Shown: piece by piece, positions 18,861-26,440 of the stretch
Layout: each line of letters opens with the position of its first letter
Numbering within the stretch: the first letter of the stretch is position 1
Source: Paucimonas lemoignei
GTDB taxonomy: Bacteria > Pseudomonadota > Gammaproteobacteria > Pseudomonadales > Pseudomonadaceae
Direction of reading: 5' to 3'
Assembly (NCBI GenBank): GCA_900475325.1
Contig: LS483371.1
Coordinates: 5,617,501-5,681,500 of the forward strand
Length of the DNA: 64,000 nt
Translations under genes and position numbers: made by a program
Notes under the pieces: model-generated
Seen by the model: the letters and a program-made list of their open reading frames with translations, nothing else
What the model was told of the DNA's origin: nothing
The model's database searches: none

Positions 18861-20149
18861 GCAGACGCTCCCGCCAGTTGCTTGAGGGCCTTGCTGAAGA
18901 AGTCGCGGCCGCCGAAGTTGCCGGACTTGAGTGCCAACGCCAACGGCTGTGCGCCGCTGCTGACGGTTGCCGGAACGCCCGGATCAATCTGCGCGCCAAT
19001 TTGCAGAAGTTGCACGCCCAACGCCTGAACCACAGCGCCGGATGTCTCACCGCCCGCCACCACGAAGCGACGCACGCCCGCGTTCAGCAAGCCTTTGGCG
19101 ATCTGGCCCAGGGCGTCTTCGACCATTGCGCCTGCGCGCTCGACGCCCAGTTGCTGCTGCACGGCTTTGACTTCATCCGGCGAGCTGGTGGCGTAGATCA
19201 ACACGGTGTCGCCCGCCTTGCGAGCGAATTCCAGCGCCTGCTCAACCACCGGACGGCCAGCGGCCAGTTCCAGCGGGTTGATGCGCAATGCCGGGCGCTT
19301 GGCCTCTAGCCAGGCCGCGACCTGGCCGTTGGTCGCCACGGACGAGCTGCCTGCCAGCACTACTTCGCCACCGGCAACGGGCTCAAGCTGAGCCGCATCG
19401 ATGTCGCGCAGCTTGCCTGCCTTGCGGAAGTTGCCCGGCAAGCCCAGCGCCAGACCCGAACCGCCAGTCAGCAGCGGCAAGTCGGCGCAGGCTTCGCCCA
19501 GGGTGTAGAGGTCGGCGTCAGACAGTGCATCGGCAATCGCCATCTTCACGCCATCGGCGCGGAGCTCGGCAATCTTGCCGCGCACGCCTTCGACGCCCTT
19601 GGCGATGCTGTCATAACGCAGCAGGCCGACTTTCTGTTGGGTCTGCGATTGCAGCACGCGCACCAGATTGGCGTCAGTCATCGGCGTCAGCGGGTGGTTT
19701 TGCATCCCGCATTCATTGAGCAGCTGGTCCTGAACAAACAGGTGACCGCGGAAAATCGTGCGGCCGTTTTCCGGGAATGCCGGGCACGCCAGGGTGAAAT
19801 CGCTGCCGAGTTTATCCAGCAAGGCTTCGCTCACCTGGCCGATGTTGCCAGCGGCAGTGGAATCAAAGGTCGAGCAGTACTTGAAGAAGATCTGCTCGCA
19901 GCCACGCTCGCGCAGCCATTCCAGCGCGGCGAGGGATTCCTCGACGGCTTCGGCGGCAGGCGTGGTGCGGGATTTCAAGGCGATGACGATGGCGTCGGCA
20001 TCCAGGCCAGCGGCCATTTCAGCCGTCGGGATACCGATGCTTTGCACGGTACGCATACCGCCGCGCACCAGCATGTTGGCCAGGTCGGTGGCGCCGGTGA
20101 AGTCGTCGGCGATGCAGCCCAGCAAAGGGCGCACAGGAGAAATACTCAT
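18857..20149 (-). CDS. otnK: 3-oxo-tetronate kinase OtnK
   Basis: This 430-residue DUF1537-family kinase phosphorylates 3-oxo-tetronate at C4 using ATP. The N-terminal domain (GCIADDFTGATDLANMLVRGGM) carries the family's DDxTGA motif, and the C-terminal nucleotide-binding domain ends with RFVVAGGETSGAVVQALG. The length is normal for OtnK. The start is 11 bp after ltnD on the same strand. Confidence 0.93.
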   Translation of the reverse strand: MSISPVRPLLGCIADDFTGATDLANMLVRGGMRTVQSIGIPTAEMAAGLDADAIVIALKSRTTPAAEAVEESLAALEWLRERGCEQIFFKYCSTFDSTAAGNIGQVSEALLDKLGSDFTLACPAFPENGRTIFRGHLFVQDQLLNECGMQNHPLTPMTDANLVRVLQSQTQQKVGLLRYDSIAKGVEGVRGKIAELRADGVKMAIADALSDADLYTLGEACADLPLLTGGSGLALGLPGNFRKAGKLRDIDAAQLEPVAGGEVVLAGSSSVATNGQVAAWLEAKRPALRINPLELAAGRPVVEQALEFARKAGDTVLIYATSSPDEVKAVQQQLGVERAGAMVEDALGQIAKGLLNAGVRRFVVAGGETSGAVVQALGVQLLQIGAQIDPGVPATVSSGAQPLALALKSGNFGGRDFFSKALKQLAGASA

Positions 20150-20159
20150 CGGGGCTTCC

Positions 20160-21065
20160 TTACGCTTGGTCTGGCTTGGCTTTGGGCAGTTCGATGCCCG
20201 GGAAAATCTTGATCACGGCGGAGTCGTCTTCACGACCGTAACCGGCGCTGGAAGCCTGCATGAACATCTGGTGCGCCGTGGCGGACAGCGGCAGCGGGAA
20301 TTTGCTGGTGCGGGCGGTATCCAGTACCAGGCCCAGGTCCTTGACGAAGATATCCACAGCCGACAGTGGCGTGTAATCAGCCTTGAGAATGTGCGGCACG
20401 CGGTTCTCGAACATCCACGAGTTACCGGCGCTGTTGGTGATCACTTCGTACAAAGCGTCGGCATCGACACCTTCACGCAGGCCCAGCGCCATGGCTTCGG
20501 CACTGGCGGCGATGTGCACACCGGCCAACAGTTGATTGATGATTTTGACTTTCGAACCCAGGCCATGAACGTCGCCCAGGCGATACACCTTGCCCGCCAT
20601 GCCATTGAGGATGTCTTCGGCCTTGGCGTAAGAGTCAGCCGGGCCGGAAGTCATCATGGTCATCTGGCCTGCAGCCGCTTTGGCAGCGCCGCCGGAGATT
20701 GGGGCATCGAGGTACAGCAGGCCTTGATCGACCAGACGCTGACCCAGCTCGACCGCGAAGGTGGGTGCAACGGTGGCGCAACCGATCACCAGACTGCCGG
20801 GACGCAGCGCCGCGATGGCACCGTTCTCACCGAACAATACGGTTTCGGTCTGCTCGGCGTTGACCACCACAGTGATGATCACTTCACAGGCCGCAGCCAT
20901 TTCAGCCGGAGAGGCACAGGCGACGCCGCCTTCGGTGGCGAACTGCTCGGTCACGCTGCTGCGCACATCACAGGCGTGCACATTGAAACCACTGCGCAGC
21001 AACGAGCGGGCAATGCCCAGACCCATCGCACCCAAGCCAATTACGCCGACATTCTTGGTAGTCAT
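20160..21065 (-). CDS. ltnD: L-threonate dehydrogenase LtnD
   Basis: This 301-residue beta-hydroxyacid dehydrogenase oxidises L-threonate (or the matching tetronate) at C2 with NAD+. The Rossmann turn GLGAMG lies at residues 10-15, the substrate motif DAPISGGAAKAAAGQMTMM in the middle, and the catalytic lysine is expected in GSKVKIINQLLAG. It is the first gene of the otn operon. An array of GTGAA half-sites upstream is the likely control region. Confidence 0.92.
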   Translation of the reverse strand: MTTKNVGVIGLGAMGLGIARSLLRSGFNVHACDVRSSVTEQFATEGGVACASPAEMAAACEVIITVVVNAEQTETVLFGENGAIAALRPGSLVIGCATVAPTFAVELGQRLVDQGLLYLDAPISGGAAKAAAGQMTMMTSGPADSYAKAEDILNGMAGKVYRLGDVHGLGSKVKIINQLLAGVHIAASAEAMALGLREGVDADALYEVITNSAGNSWMFENRVPHILKADYTPLSAVDIFVKDLGLVLDTARTSKFPLPLSATAHQMFMQASSAGYGREDDSAVIKIFPGIELPKAKPDQA

Positions 21066-21131
21066 GCTGTCTTCCTCGGATGGTTGCCGATGCTTTGAAC
21101 TGCCAGCAATCGGTCGGAATTGTTCTGATCT

Positions 21132-21197
21132 GTGAAACCGATAGTGAATCAGTGAACGGATAATGTGAATTAGTTTTTAATGTTCACATGGATTCAC
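21132..21197. promoter_or_regulatory. Array of GTGAA half-sites upstream of ltnD, probable DeoR-type operator
   Basis: GTGAA occurs at 21132, 21144, 21152 and 21165, and its complement TTCAC at 21183 and 21193. ATGTGAAT (21163) and ATTCACAT (21192) form a perfect 8-bp inverted pair. A DeoR regulator gene follows about 560 bp further upstream of the operon, making it the natural binder. Confidence 0.6.
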
Positions 21198-21218
21198 ATC
21201 CAGAAAACGCAATGCCCC

Positions 21219-21295
21219 CTGTAGGAGCTGCCGAAGGCTGCGAAGACGATGTCACAGGGAAAACCCGCTTCGCAGCCTTCGGCAGCTTCTACAGG
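21219..21295. repeat. REP pair, family D, start of a tandem duplication
   Basis: Inverted GTAGGAGCTGCCGAAGGCTG arms. The right arm is the left part of a 174-bp unit that is repeated directly downstream. Confidence 0.8.
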
Positions 21296-21310
21296 GATCA
21301 GCGGCGGTTT

Positions 21311-21384
21311 TATTTTTTGCTCTTGATCTCAACCAACCGGCCATCAATGAACCGCAGGTTGCGGTACATGCCGTTGTCGGGCAA
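21311..21384 (-). pseudogene. Orphan 3' gene end, copy 1
   Basis: On the minus strand the frame reads DNGMYRNLRFIDGRLVEIKS followed by KK and TAA, and then stops making sense upstream in the REP arm. It looks like the conserved C-terminal end of a small protein whose body is absent here. The second copy 174 bp away encodes the same residues despite a base difference (GAT/GAC for Asp). I do not recognise the parent gene with certainty. Confidence 0.45.
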
Positions 21385-21484
21385 AACGTGAGAACCGTGG
21401 GAGCGAGCTTGCTCGCGAAGGCGATGTCACAGACCAAACCGCTTCGCAGACTTCGGCAGCTCCTACAGGAATTAGCGGCGGTTT

Positions 21485-21558
21485 TATTTTTTGCTCTTGA
21501 TCTCAACCAACCGGCCGTCAATGAACCGCAGGTTGCGGTACATGCCGTTGTCCGGCCA
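21485..21558 (-). pseudogene. Orphan 3' gene end, copy 2
   Basis: This encodes the same DNGMYRNLRFIDGRLVEIKS tail plus KK and TAA as copy 1. Upstream residues (GFQVWP) differ from copy 1 (GSHVLP), and no start codon with an upstream domain is present. Confidence 0.45.
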
Positions 21559-21570
21559 AACCTGAAATCC

Positions 21571-21652
21571 GTGGGAGCGAGCTTGCTCGCGAAGAGGCCG
21601 GGACATAGGCATGCATTTCTGAAGGCAGGAACATTGCCTTCGCGAGCAAGGT
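21571..21652. repeat. Imperfect REPIN, family B (GAGCGAGCTTGCTCGCGAA type)
   Basis: The left arm GTGGGAGCGAGCTTGCTCG is intact. The right arm is broken at its outer end (GCAAGGTGGAGCGCC). A lone family B left arm also occurs at 21397-21420 inside duplication copy 1. Confidence 0.8.
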
Positions 21653-21667
21653 GGAGCGCCACCCCGG

Positions 21668-21735
21668 TCGTCCCACAGGTCCTATGCTTGCTGCGCGACA
21701 GCGCGGCGTCCGGACAACGTGGGCACTCCCACAGG
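21668..21735. repeat. Family F element next to a family B REPIN
   Basis: The run holds TATGCTTGCTGCGCGACAGC, then GCGGCGTCCGGAC, then GTGGGCACTCCCACAGG. The reverse complement of the same order is found at 31.88-31.93 kb, again directly beside a family B REPIN. Confidence 0.7.
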
Positions 21736-21760
21736 GCTACGCGCTAGAAAGTGGGGCGGA

Positions 21761-22582
21761 TTACCGGCTATTTCCCACCGGCGCCAACAACAACTCGACC
21801 CGGTGCTTGCGAATCCCATCCGCTGCCGCCTCAGCGAGAGCCGCATCGCTGATGATGATGTCGAACTGTTCCAGGGCGGCGATCTTGTACATGCCGAAGG
21901 TGCCGTACTTGGAGCTGGTCGCCACCAGAACGGTTTGCGAGGCGGACTGCATGGCGGCCTGTTTGACTTCGACTTTGAGCGCCGAAGGGGTGGTGGTGCC
22001 GCGCTGCAAATCCCAGGAACTGGTGGACATGAAGGCGATGTCGGTGGCGAGCTGACGCAATGTCGCCGCAGCCAAACCGCCGACGCAAGACATGTTGGGG
22101 TGGTCGAGCAGGCCGCCGGTGTGAATCACGTCCACGTGGGTGGCGTCGGCCAGCGCGTTGACGATGCCGAAGTCATTGGTGACCACGGTCATGCCCGACA
22201 ACGCGGCAATGTGCGGGACGATTTCCAGGGTGCTGGTGCCCGCATCGACGTAGATGGTCATGTCATCGTGCAGCAGACCGGCGGCCAGACGCGCCATGCC
22301 CTGCTTTTGCGGCAACTCGACCACGGCTTTGGATTGATGGCTGGGTTCGCTGTGCAACTGGCTGGCGATGCGCACGCCACCGGTCACCGAATACGCGCGG
22401 CCTTCCTGTTCCAGCAGCGCGATGTCGCGGCGGATGGTCATGTGCGAGCACTCGAACATCTCCACCAACTGGTGCACGCTGAGCACCTGATGCTTGCGCA
22501 GCTGGCGCAGCATCAACTCCCGACGCTGGTCAGGAATCATCGGTGTGCCGCCTGTTACGGCGATCTCCTCTTTGCTGGACAT
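21761..22582 (-). CDS. DeoR/GlpR-family regulator of the tetronate operon
   Basis: This 273-residue repressor-type regulator has an N-terminal helix-turn-helix (LSVHQLVEMFECSHMTIRRDIALLEQEGR) and a sugar-phosphate-sensing DeoRC domain (DDMTIYVDAGTSTLEIVPHIAALSGMTVVTNDFGIVNALAD). I chose the ATG with GGGAG upstream; a TTG four codons earlier is possible. It precedes ltnD on the same strand but is separated by about 700 bp of repeats, so it is probably transcribed separately. The likely inducer is a phosphorylated tetronate intermediate, which is inferred. Confidence 0.88.
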   Translation of the reverse strand: MSSKEEIAVTGGTPMIPDQRRELMLRQLRKHQVLSVHQLVEMFECSHMTIRRDIALLEQEGRAYSVTGGVRIASQLHSEPSHQSKAVVELPQKQGMARLAAGLLHDDMTIYVDAGTSTLEIVPHIAALSGMTVVTNDFGIVNALADATHVDVIHTGGLLDHPNMSCVGGLAAATLRQLATDIAFMSTSSWDLQRGTTTPSALKVEVKQAAMQSASQTVLVATSSKYGTFGMYKIAALEQFDIIISDAALAEAAADGIRKHRVELLLAPVGNSR

Positions 22583-22672
22583 GCGTGCTCCCAAGCCTCG
22601 ATAAAACCGCCAGCGCGCGCCAGCGGTCGTCGCATCTTAGCCAATCGAGCCACGCATGGCAGCAGTAGCGGC

Positions 22673-23932
22673 TCAGTGATCGCTATTTAGCGTCCGCGGC
22701 TCGCCACGGGTCACCGACTTGACGAGCTTGCCGATGCTCAAGCCCTGCAACAGGATCGACGACAACACCACGATGTAGGTGATGCTCAGGATCAGGTCGC
22801 GTTCCGGACCCAGTGGCAAGGCCAGGGCCAGCGCCACGGAGACGCCGCCGCGCAGGCCACCCCAGGTCAGGATGCGGATGGTGCCCTTGGGCACGGTGCG
22901 CCAGCGACGCAGCAGCAGAATCGCCGGAGCCACGGTGACGAATCGCGACAGCAGGATCGCCACGGCCAGCAGACCGGCCGCCAGCAAGTGCGACCAGGAG
23001 AACGGCAACAGCAGCAGCTCCATGCCGATCAGCGCAAACAGCAGCGCATTGAGCATGTCATCGAGCAGTTCCCAGAAACCGTCCATGTAGCGACGGGTCA
23101 TGTCATTCATCGCCAGGTTGCGCCCCAGGTTGCCGATGATCAGACCGGCCACGACCATCGCAATCGGGCCAGACACATGCAGCTCGGTGGACATCGCCGA
23201 GCCACCGATCACCAGCGCCAGGGTCAACATGACTTCGATCTGGTACTGCTCGATGCTCTTGATCATCAAGTACACCGCGTAACCGATCAGGCCGCCGAAC
23301 AGCACGCCGCCCACCGCTTCATGCACGAACAGCATGGCGGTTTCGCCCACGGTCGGGGTTTCGCCCAGTTGCGCAATGCCCAGCAGCACCGTGAACACCA
23401 CAACCGCCGTGCCGTCGTTGAACAGCGACTCACCGACGATGGTGGTCTTCAGCGGCTTGGAAGCGTTGGCGGTCCGCAGCACGCCCAGCACGGCGATAGG
23501 GTCGGTGGGCGAGATCAGCGCGCCGAAGAGCAGGCAGTAGAGGAAGCTCACGTGCCAGCCGAACAGGGCAAAAATCCAGTACGCCAGGGTGCCGATCACG
23601 GTAGTGGCGATCAAGACGCCGAAGGTCGCCAGCAAGCCGATGGGCCAGCGGTAGCTTCTCAGGTCAGACAGGTTGACGTGCAAGGCGCCTGCGAACAGCA
23701 GGAACGACAGCATCCAGTTCATCAACAGATCGCCGAAATCAATCTGGCCGATCAGTTGTTGCACGCGCTCTTCGAGGCCCGGAAAGCCCACCAGACTCAG
23801 GCCTTGCAGGATCAGCGAAAACATCAGCGCAGTGACCATCACGCCGATGGTGGGCGGCAGGCCGACAAAACGGAAATTCACATAGGTGAGCAGCGAGGTG
23901 AGGCAGATAAATCCAGCAGCGAGTTCAAGCAT
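22673..23932 (-). CDS. CPA1-family Na+/H+ antiporter (NhaP-like)
   Basis: This 419-residue inner-membrane antiporter has about 12 helices. The conserved core is ALISPTDPIAVLG, with the TDP-type ion-site aspartate, followed by GESLFNDGTAVVVF, carrying the ND pair typical of CPA1 exchangers. It exports Na+ in exchange for protons. It ends shortly after the membrane domain and lacks the long cytosolic tail of some NhaP proteins. It is a single-gene unit facing away from the two-component genes. Confidence 0.9.
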   Translation of the reverse strand: MLELAAGFICLTSLLTYVNFRFVGLPPTIGVMVTALMFSLILQGLSLVGFPGLEERVQQLIGQIDFGDLLMNWMLSFLLFAGALHVNLSDLRSYRWPIGLLATFGVLIATTVIGTLAYWIFALFGWHVSFLYCLLFGALISPTDPIAVLGVLRTANASKPLKTTIVGESLFNDGTAVVVFTVLLGIAQLGETPTVGETAMLFVHEAVGGVLFGGLIGYAVYLMIKSIEQYQIEVMLTLALVIGGSAMSTELHVSGPIAMVVAGLIIGNLGRNLAMNDMTRRYMDGFWELLDDMLNALLFALIGMELLLLPFSWSHLLAAGLLAVAILLSRFVTVAPAILLLRRWRTVPKGTIRILTWGGLRGGVSVALALALPLGPERDLILSITYIVVLSSILLQGLSIGKLVKSVTRGEPRTLNSDH

Positions 23933-24299
23933 CGGTATTCCTGTTATTACGATTCAAAGCGTGCCCGCCGGTGAGTTGGTTCTTCAACGGGCAGAGGTTT
24001 GATGGGCTGCTGACGCAAGCAGACACATTAATTTCCTGCCTGTGCCGGACAGGCATTGACCGCACGCAAGCGCCAGCGTTGCACACCTGTGCCTGAAGAC
24101 GGCAATCGGCTATTATCGCCGCTCGTTAATGGGAATCATCCGCAGATGCAATGGGCAGATGATCACCCTGTGGGAGCGAATTCATTCGCGAAAGGGCCAG
24201 TACATTCGATACATATTCATCGTCTGTAATGCCGCCTTCGCGAATGAATTCGCTCCCACAGGTCCATCCCGCGCAATCTGCATAACCGGGTTTCACCTG
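23933..24299. other. Divergent intergenic region between antiporter and response regulator
   Basis: It contains a small hairpin (TGCCTGT-gccgg-ACAGGCA, 24037-24055) and the family A REPIN at 24170. No convincing promoter hexamers or small gene could be picked out. Confidence 0.6.
24170..24259. repeat. REPIN, family A
   Basis: Complete inverted GAGCGAATTCATTCGCGAA arms sit in the response-regulator leader, ending 41 bp before its start. Confidence 0.9.
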
Positions 24300-25058
24300 A
24301 TGCTTGATCCAACCCACCTCCCCCCGCGCATCCTCATCGTCGATGACCATCGCAAGATCCGCGATCCGTTGGCGGTGTACCTGCGTCGGCATTCGTTCGA
24401 CGTGCGCACTGCCGAGGATGCCGCCGGGATGTGGCAGTTGCTCAAGCAGCAGGCGTTCGATGTGGTGGTGCTCGACGTGATGCTGCCAGACGGCGACGGT
24501 TTCGACCTGTGCGGCCAGCTGCATCGGCGCTCGAACCTGCCGGTGATCCTGCTGACGGCGCGGGACACTTCGGCGGATCGGGTGCGCGGGCTGGACCTGG
24601 GCGCCGACGACTACATCACCAAGCCGTTCGAGCCTCGCGAACTGGTGGCGCGCCTTAATAGTGTCCTGCGCCGTCGCGGAGTCGCGCCCCAACCCGTGAT
24701 GGCCGTGACGGACAGCGAGCCTGCGCCTACCTTGCTGCGTTATGACTTCGCCGGCCTAACCTTCGTGACCTCAACCGAGATGCTGGTGCGAGCCGACGGT
24801 AGCCAGGTCCAACTCAGCACCGCCGAAAGCCGGTTGCTGACTGTGTTCCTCAAGCACCCCAACATGACCCTTGATCGCCAGCGCCTGCTGGACCTGACCG
24901 CGCGGCCAGGCAACGACGTGTTTGATCGCGCCATCGACCGGCAGATCAGCCGCCTGCGCCGCAAACTGGTGGACGACCCGCTGCAGCCACAACTGTTGCG
25001 TACGGTCTGGGGCGGCGGTTACATGCTGGCCGCGGACGTCAGCGTGCAACAACTTTGA
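24300..25058 (+). CDS. OmpR-family response regulator
   Basis: This 252-residue regulator has a receiver domain with the acidic pair in LIVDDH, the phosphoacceptor aspartate in VVLDVMLPDGDG, threonine in ILLTARD and lysine in ITKPFEP, then an OmpR/PhoB winged-helix domain (LSTAESRLLTVFLKHPNMTLDRQRLL; DRAIDRQISRLRRKL). The ATG used avoids translating the upstream REPIN, which happens to be open in this frame. It is coupled to the histidine kinase by a 4-bp overlap. Confidence 0.92.
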   Translation: MLDPTHLPPRILIVDDHRKIRDPLAVYLRRHSFDVRTAEDAAGMWQLLKQQAFDVVVLDVMLPDGDGFDLCGQLHRRSNLPVILLTARDTSADRVRGLDLGADDYITKPFEPRELVARLNSVLRRRGVAPQPVMAVTDSEPAPTLLRYDFAGLTFVTSTEMLVRADGSQVQLSTAESRLLTVFLKHPNMTLDRQRLLDLTARPGNDVFDRAIDRQISRLRRKLVDDPLQPQLLRTVWGGGYMLAADVSVQQL

Positions 25059-26440
25059 AGTGGCTTCGCCGTTGCTGGCCCCGGCGCATGACCCATCAAT
25101 TGGGCGTGCTTTTATTACTGGCGTTGCTGGCCTCCAACGCTATCGCAATGTTGTTTCTGCAACGCACCGGCGCGCTGATCCATCCGCTGTCGCGCACCTT
25201 GACCCTTGAGCGGCTGGTCACGGCCTATCACGTCGCCCACGAACTATCAGCCAAAGACGCGTCACGGGTGCTGGCAACCATGGCCACCGACGATGCGCGT
25301 TTCTGGATCGCTGAGCAGCCCGACGTCAGCCCTTTTGACATGCACAAGGAAGAGCGACGTCTGGCCCGCGACCTGCGCTCAAGGCTGGCGCTGACGCCTG
25401 AGATGCCGGTGAGCATCCAGCTGGAGCGCACCACCGGCGGCCCGGCCCGCGAGCAGGTGTTTTTCCGCGCGGGCTGGGCTCCCCTGCGCCTGCGCACCAG
25501 CATCATCTTGCCCAACGGCCAGAGCCTCAATTCCTTGCAACATCCGGCCGGGGCCTACGAATGGAGTCGGCTGCTGGCCTATACCTTGCCGGTGACGACC
25601 ATCCCGGTGCTGCTGATCGTGATTTTCTTCATGCGCCGCGTGGTGCAGCCGGTCAAGACCCTGGCCGAGGCCACCGAGCGGGTCAGCCGTGGCGAGTGGA
25701 TTGCGCCGTTGCCGCTGAGCGGCCCCCAGGAAGCACGGGACCTGACCACAGCGTTCAACGTGATGCAGGAGCGCATCGCCCGGCACGTGGAAGGCCGCAC
25801 GCGCATGCTGGCCGCCGTCAGTCATGACTTGAACACGCCGATCACCGAGCTGCGTTTGCAGATGGAGCTGGTCGACGACGGGCCGCTGCGTGACGACATG
25901 CTCGAAAGCCTCGACGAGTTGCGCGCCATGGTCGCCGAAACCCTCAACTTCGTCCGGGGCGATGCCGTGCAGGAGCCCACGGTGGCCGTGTCCCTCAATG
26001 AAATGCTCGACGATCTGGCGCGGCGCTATCGCACTCTGGAGCAGCCGGTCACCTGGGCATCTGCCGAAGCGATCAGCTGTCGTTGCCGCCCCCTGGCGCT
26101 CAAGCGCGCGCTGACCAACCTGATCGACAACGCGCTGCGCCACGCGGGCGATGCGCACATCAGTCTGGGCCGTGAAAACGGCGGGATGATCAGGCTGGAG
26201 ATTCTTGATCACGGGCCGGGTATCGAGCCTGCGTGGCTGACGCAAGTCTTCGAGCCGTTCGTACAGTTGGGCCGTGGCGGCGCGGACGTCAGCCAGGGTG
26301 GCGGGCTAGGCCTGGGGTTGGCCATCGCCCGCGCCTGCATTCAGGCCCACGGCGGGGAACTGGCCCTGGAAAATCGCCCGCCCGCCGGGCTGTGCGCGGT
26401 GGTGCGTTTACCCGCCGCGCCTGAACCGGTGAAGGCTTAA
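25055..26440 (+). CDS. Sensor histidine kinase partner of the OmpR-type regulator
   Basis: This 461-residue membrane kinase has one helix near residues 15-36, a ~130-residue periplasmic domain, a second helix near 172-193 and a HAMP segment. A dimerisation box has His257 in AVSHDLNTPITEL, where the usual Arg of HDLRTP is Asn. The ATPase motifs N (NLIDNALRHAG), G1 (DHGPGIEP) and G2 (GGGLGLGLAIA) are intact. The likely start is a TTG overlapping the regulator stop; an ATG at 25088 is an alternative, and neither has a clear Shine-Dalgarno. Its stop interlocks with that of triC in a TTAA. The signal sensed is unknown. Confidence 0.9.
   Translation: MKWLRRCWPRRMTHQLGVLLLLALLASNAIAMLFLQRTGALIHPLSRTLTLERLVTAYHVAHELSAKDASRVLATMATDDARFWIAEQPDVSPFDMHKEERRLARDLRSRLALTPEMPVSIQLERTTGGPAREQVFFRAGWAPLRLRTSIILPNGQSLNSLQHPAGAYEWSRLLAYTLPVTTIPVLLIVIFFMRRVVQPVKTLAEATERVSRGEWIAPLPLSGPQEARDLTTAFNVMQERIARHVEGRTRMLAAVSHDLNTPITELRLQMELVDDGPLRDDMLESLDELRAMVAETLNFVRGDAVQEPTVAVSLNEMLDDLARRYRTLEQPVTWASAEAISCRCRPLALKRALTNLIDNALRHAGDAHISLGRENGGMIRLEILDHGPGIEPAWLTQVFEPFVQLGRGGADVSQGGGLGLGLAIARACIQAHGGELALENRPPAGLCAVVRLPAAPEPVKA

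Larger units (their letters stand above)
21241..21594. repeat. Tandem duplication, two copies of a ~174-bp unit
   Basis: Copy 1 is about 21241-21420 and copy 2 about 21415-21594. Each contains GATGTCACAG, a family D REP arm, a GCGGCGGTTTTATTTTTTGC stretch, a short coding-like tail and a family B REP arm. The copies differ at only a few positions, so the duplication looks fairly recent. Confidence 0.85.
21066..21760. other. Intergenic region between ltnD and its DeoR regulator
   Basis: These 695 bp hold the GTGAA operator array and ltnD promoter region, then family D, B and F repeats and the 174-bp tandem duplication. No complete gene is visible. Confidence 0.8.

Noticed and set aside
24129..24299. 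N-terminal extension of the response regulator through the upstream REPIN
   Set aside because: The extra residues are translated REP arms; receiver homology starts just after the ATG at 24300.
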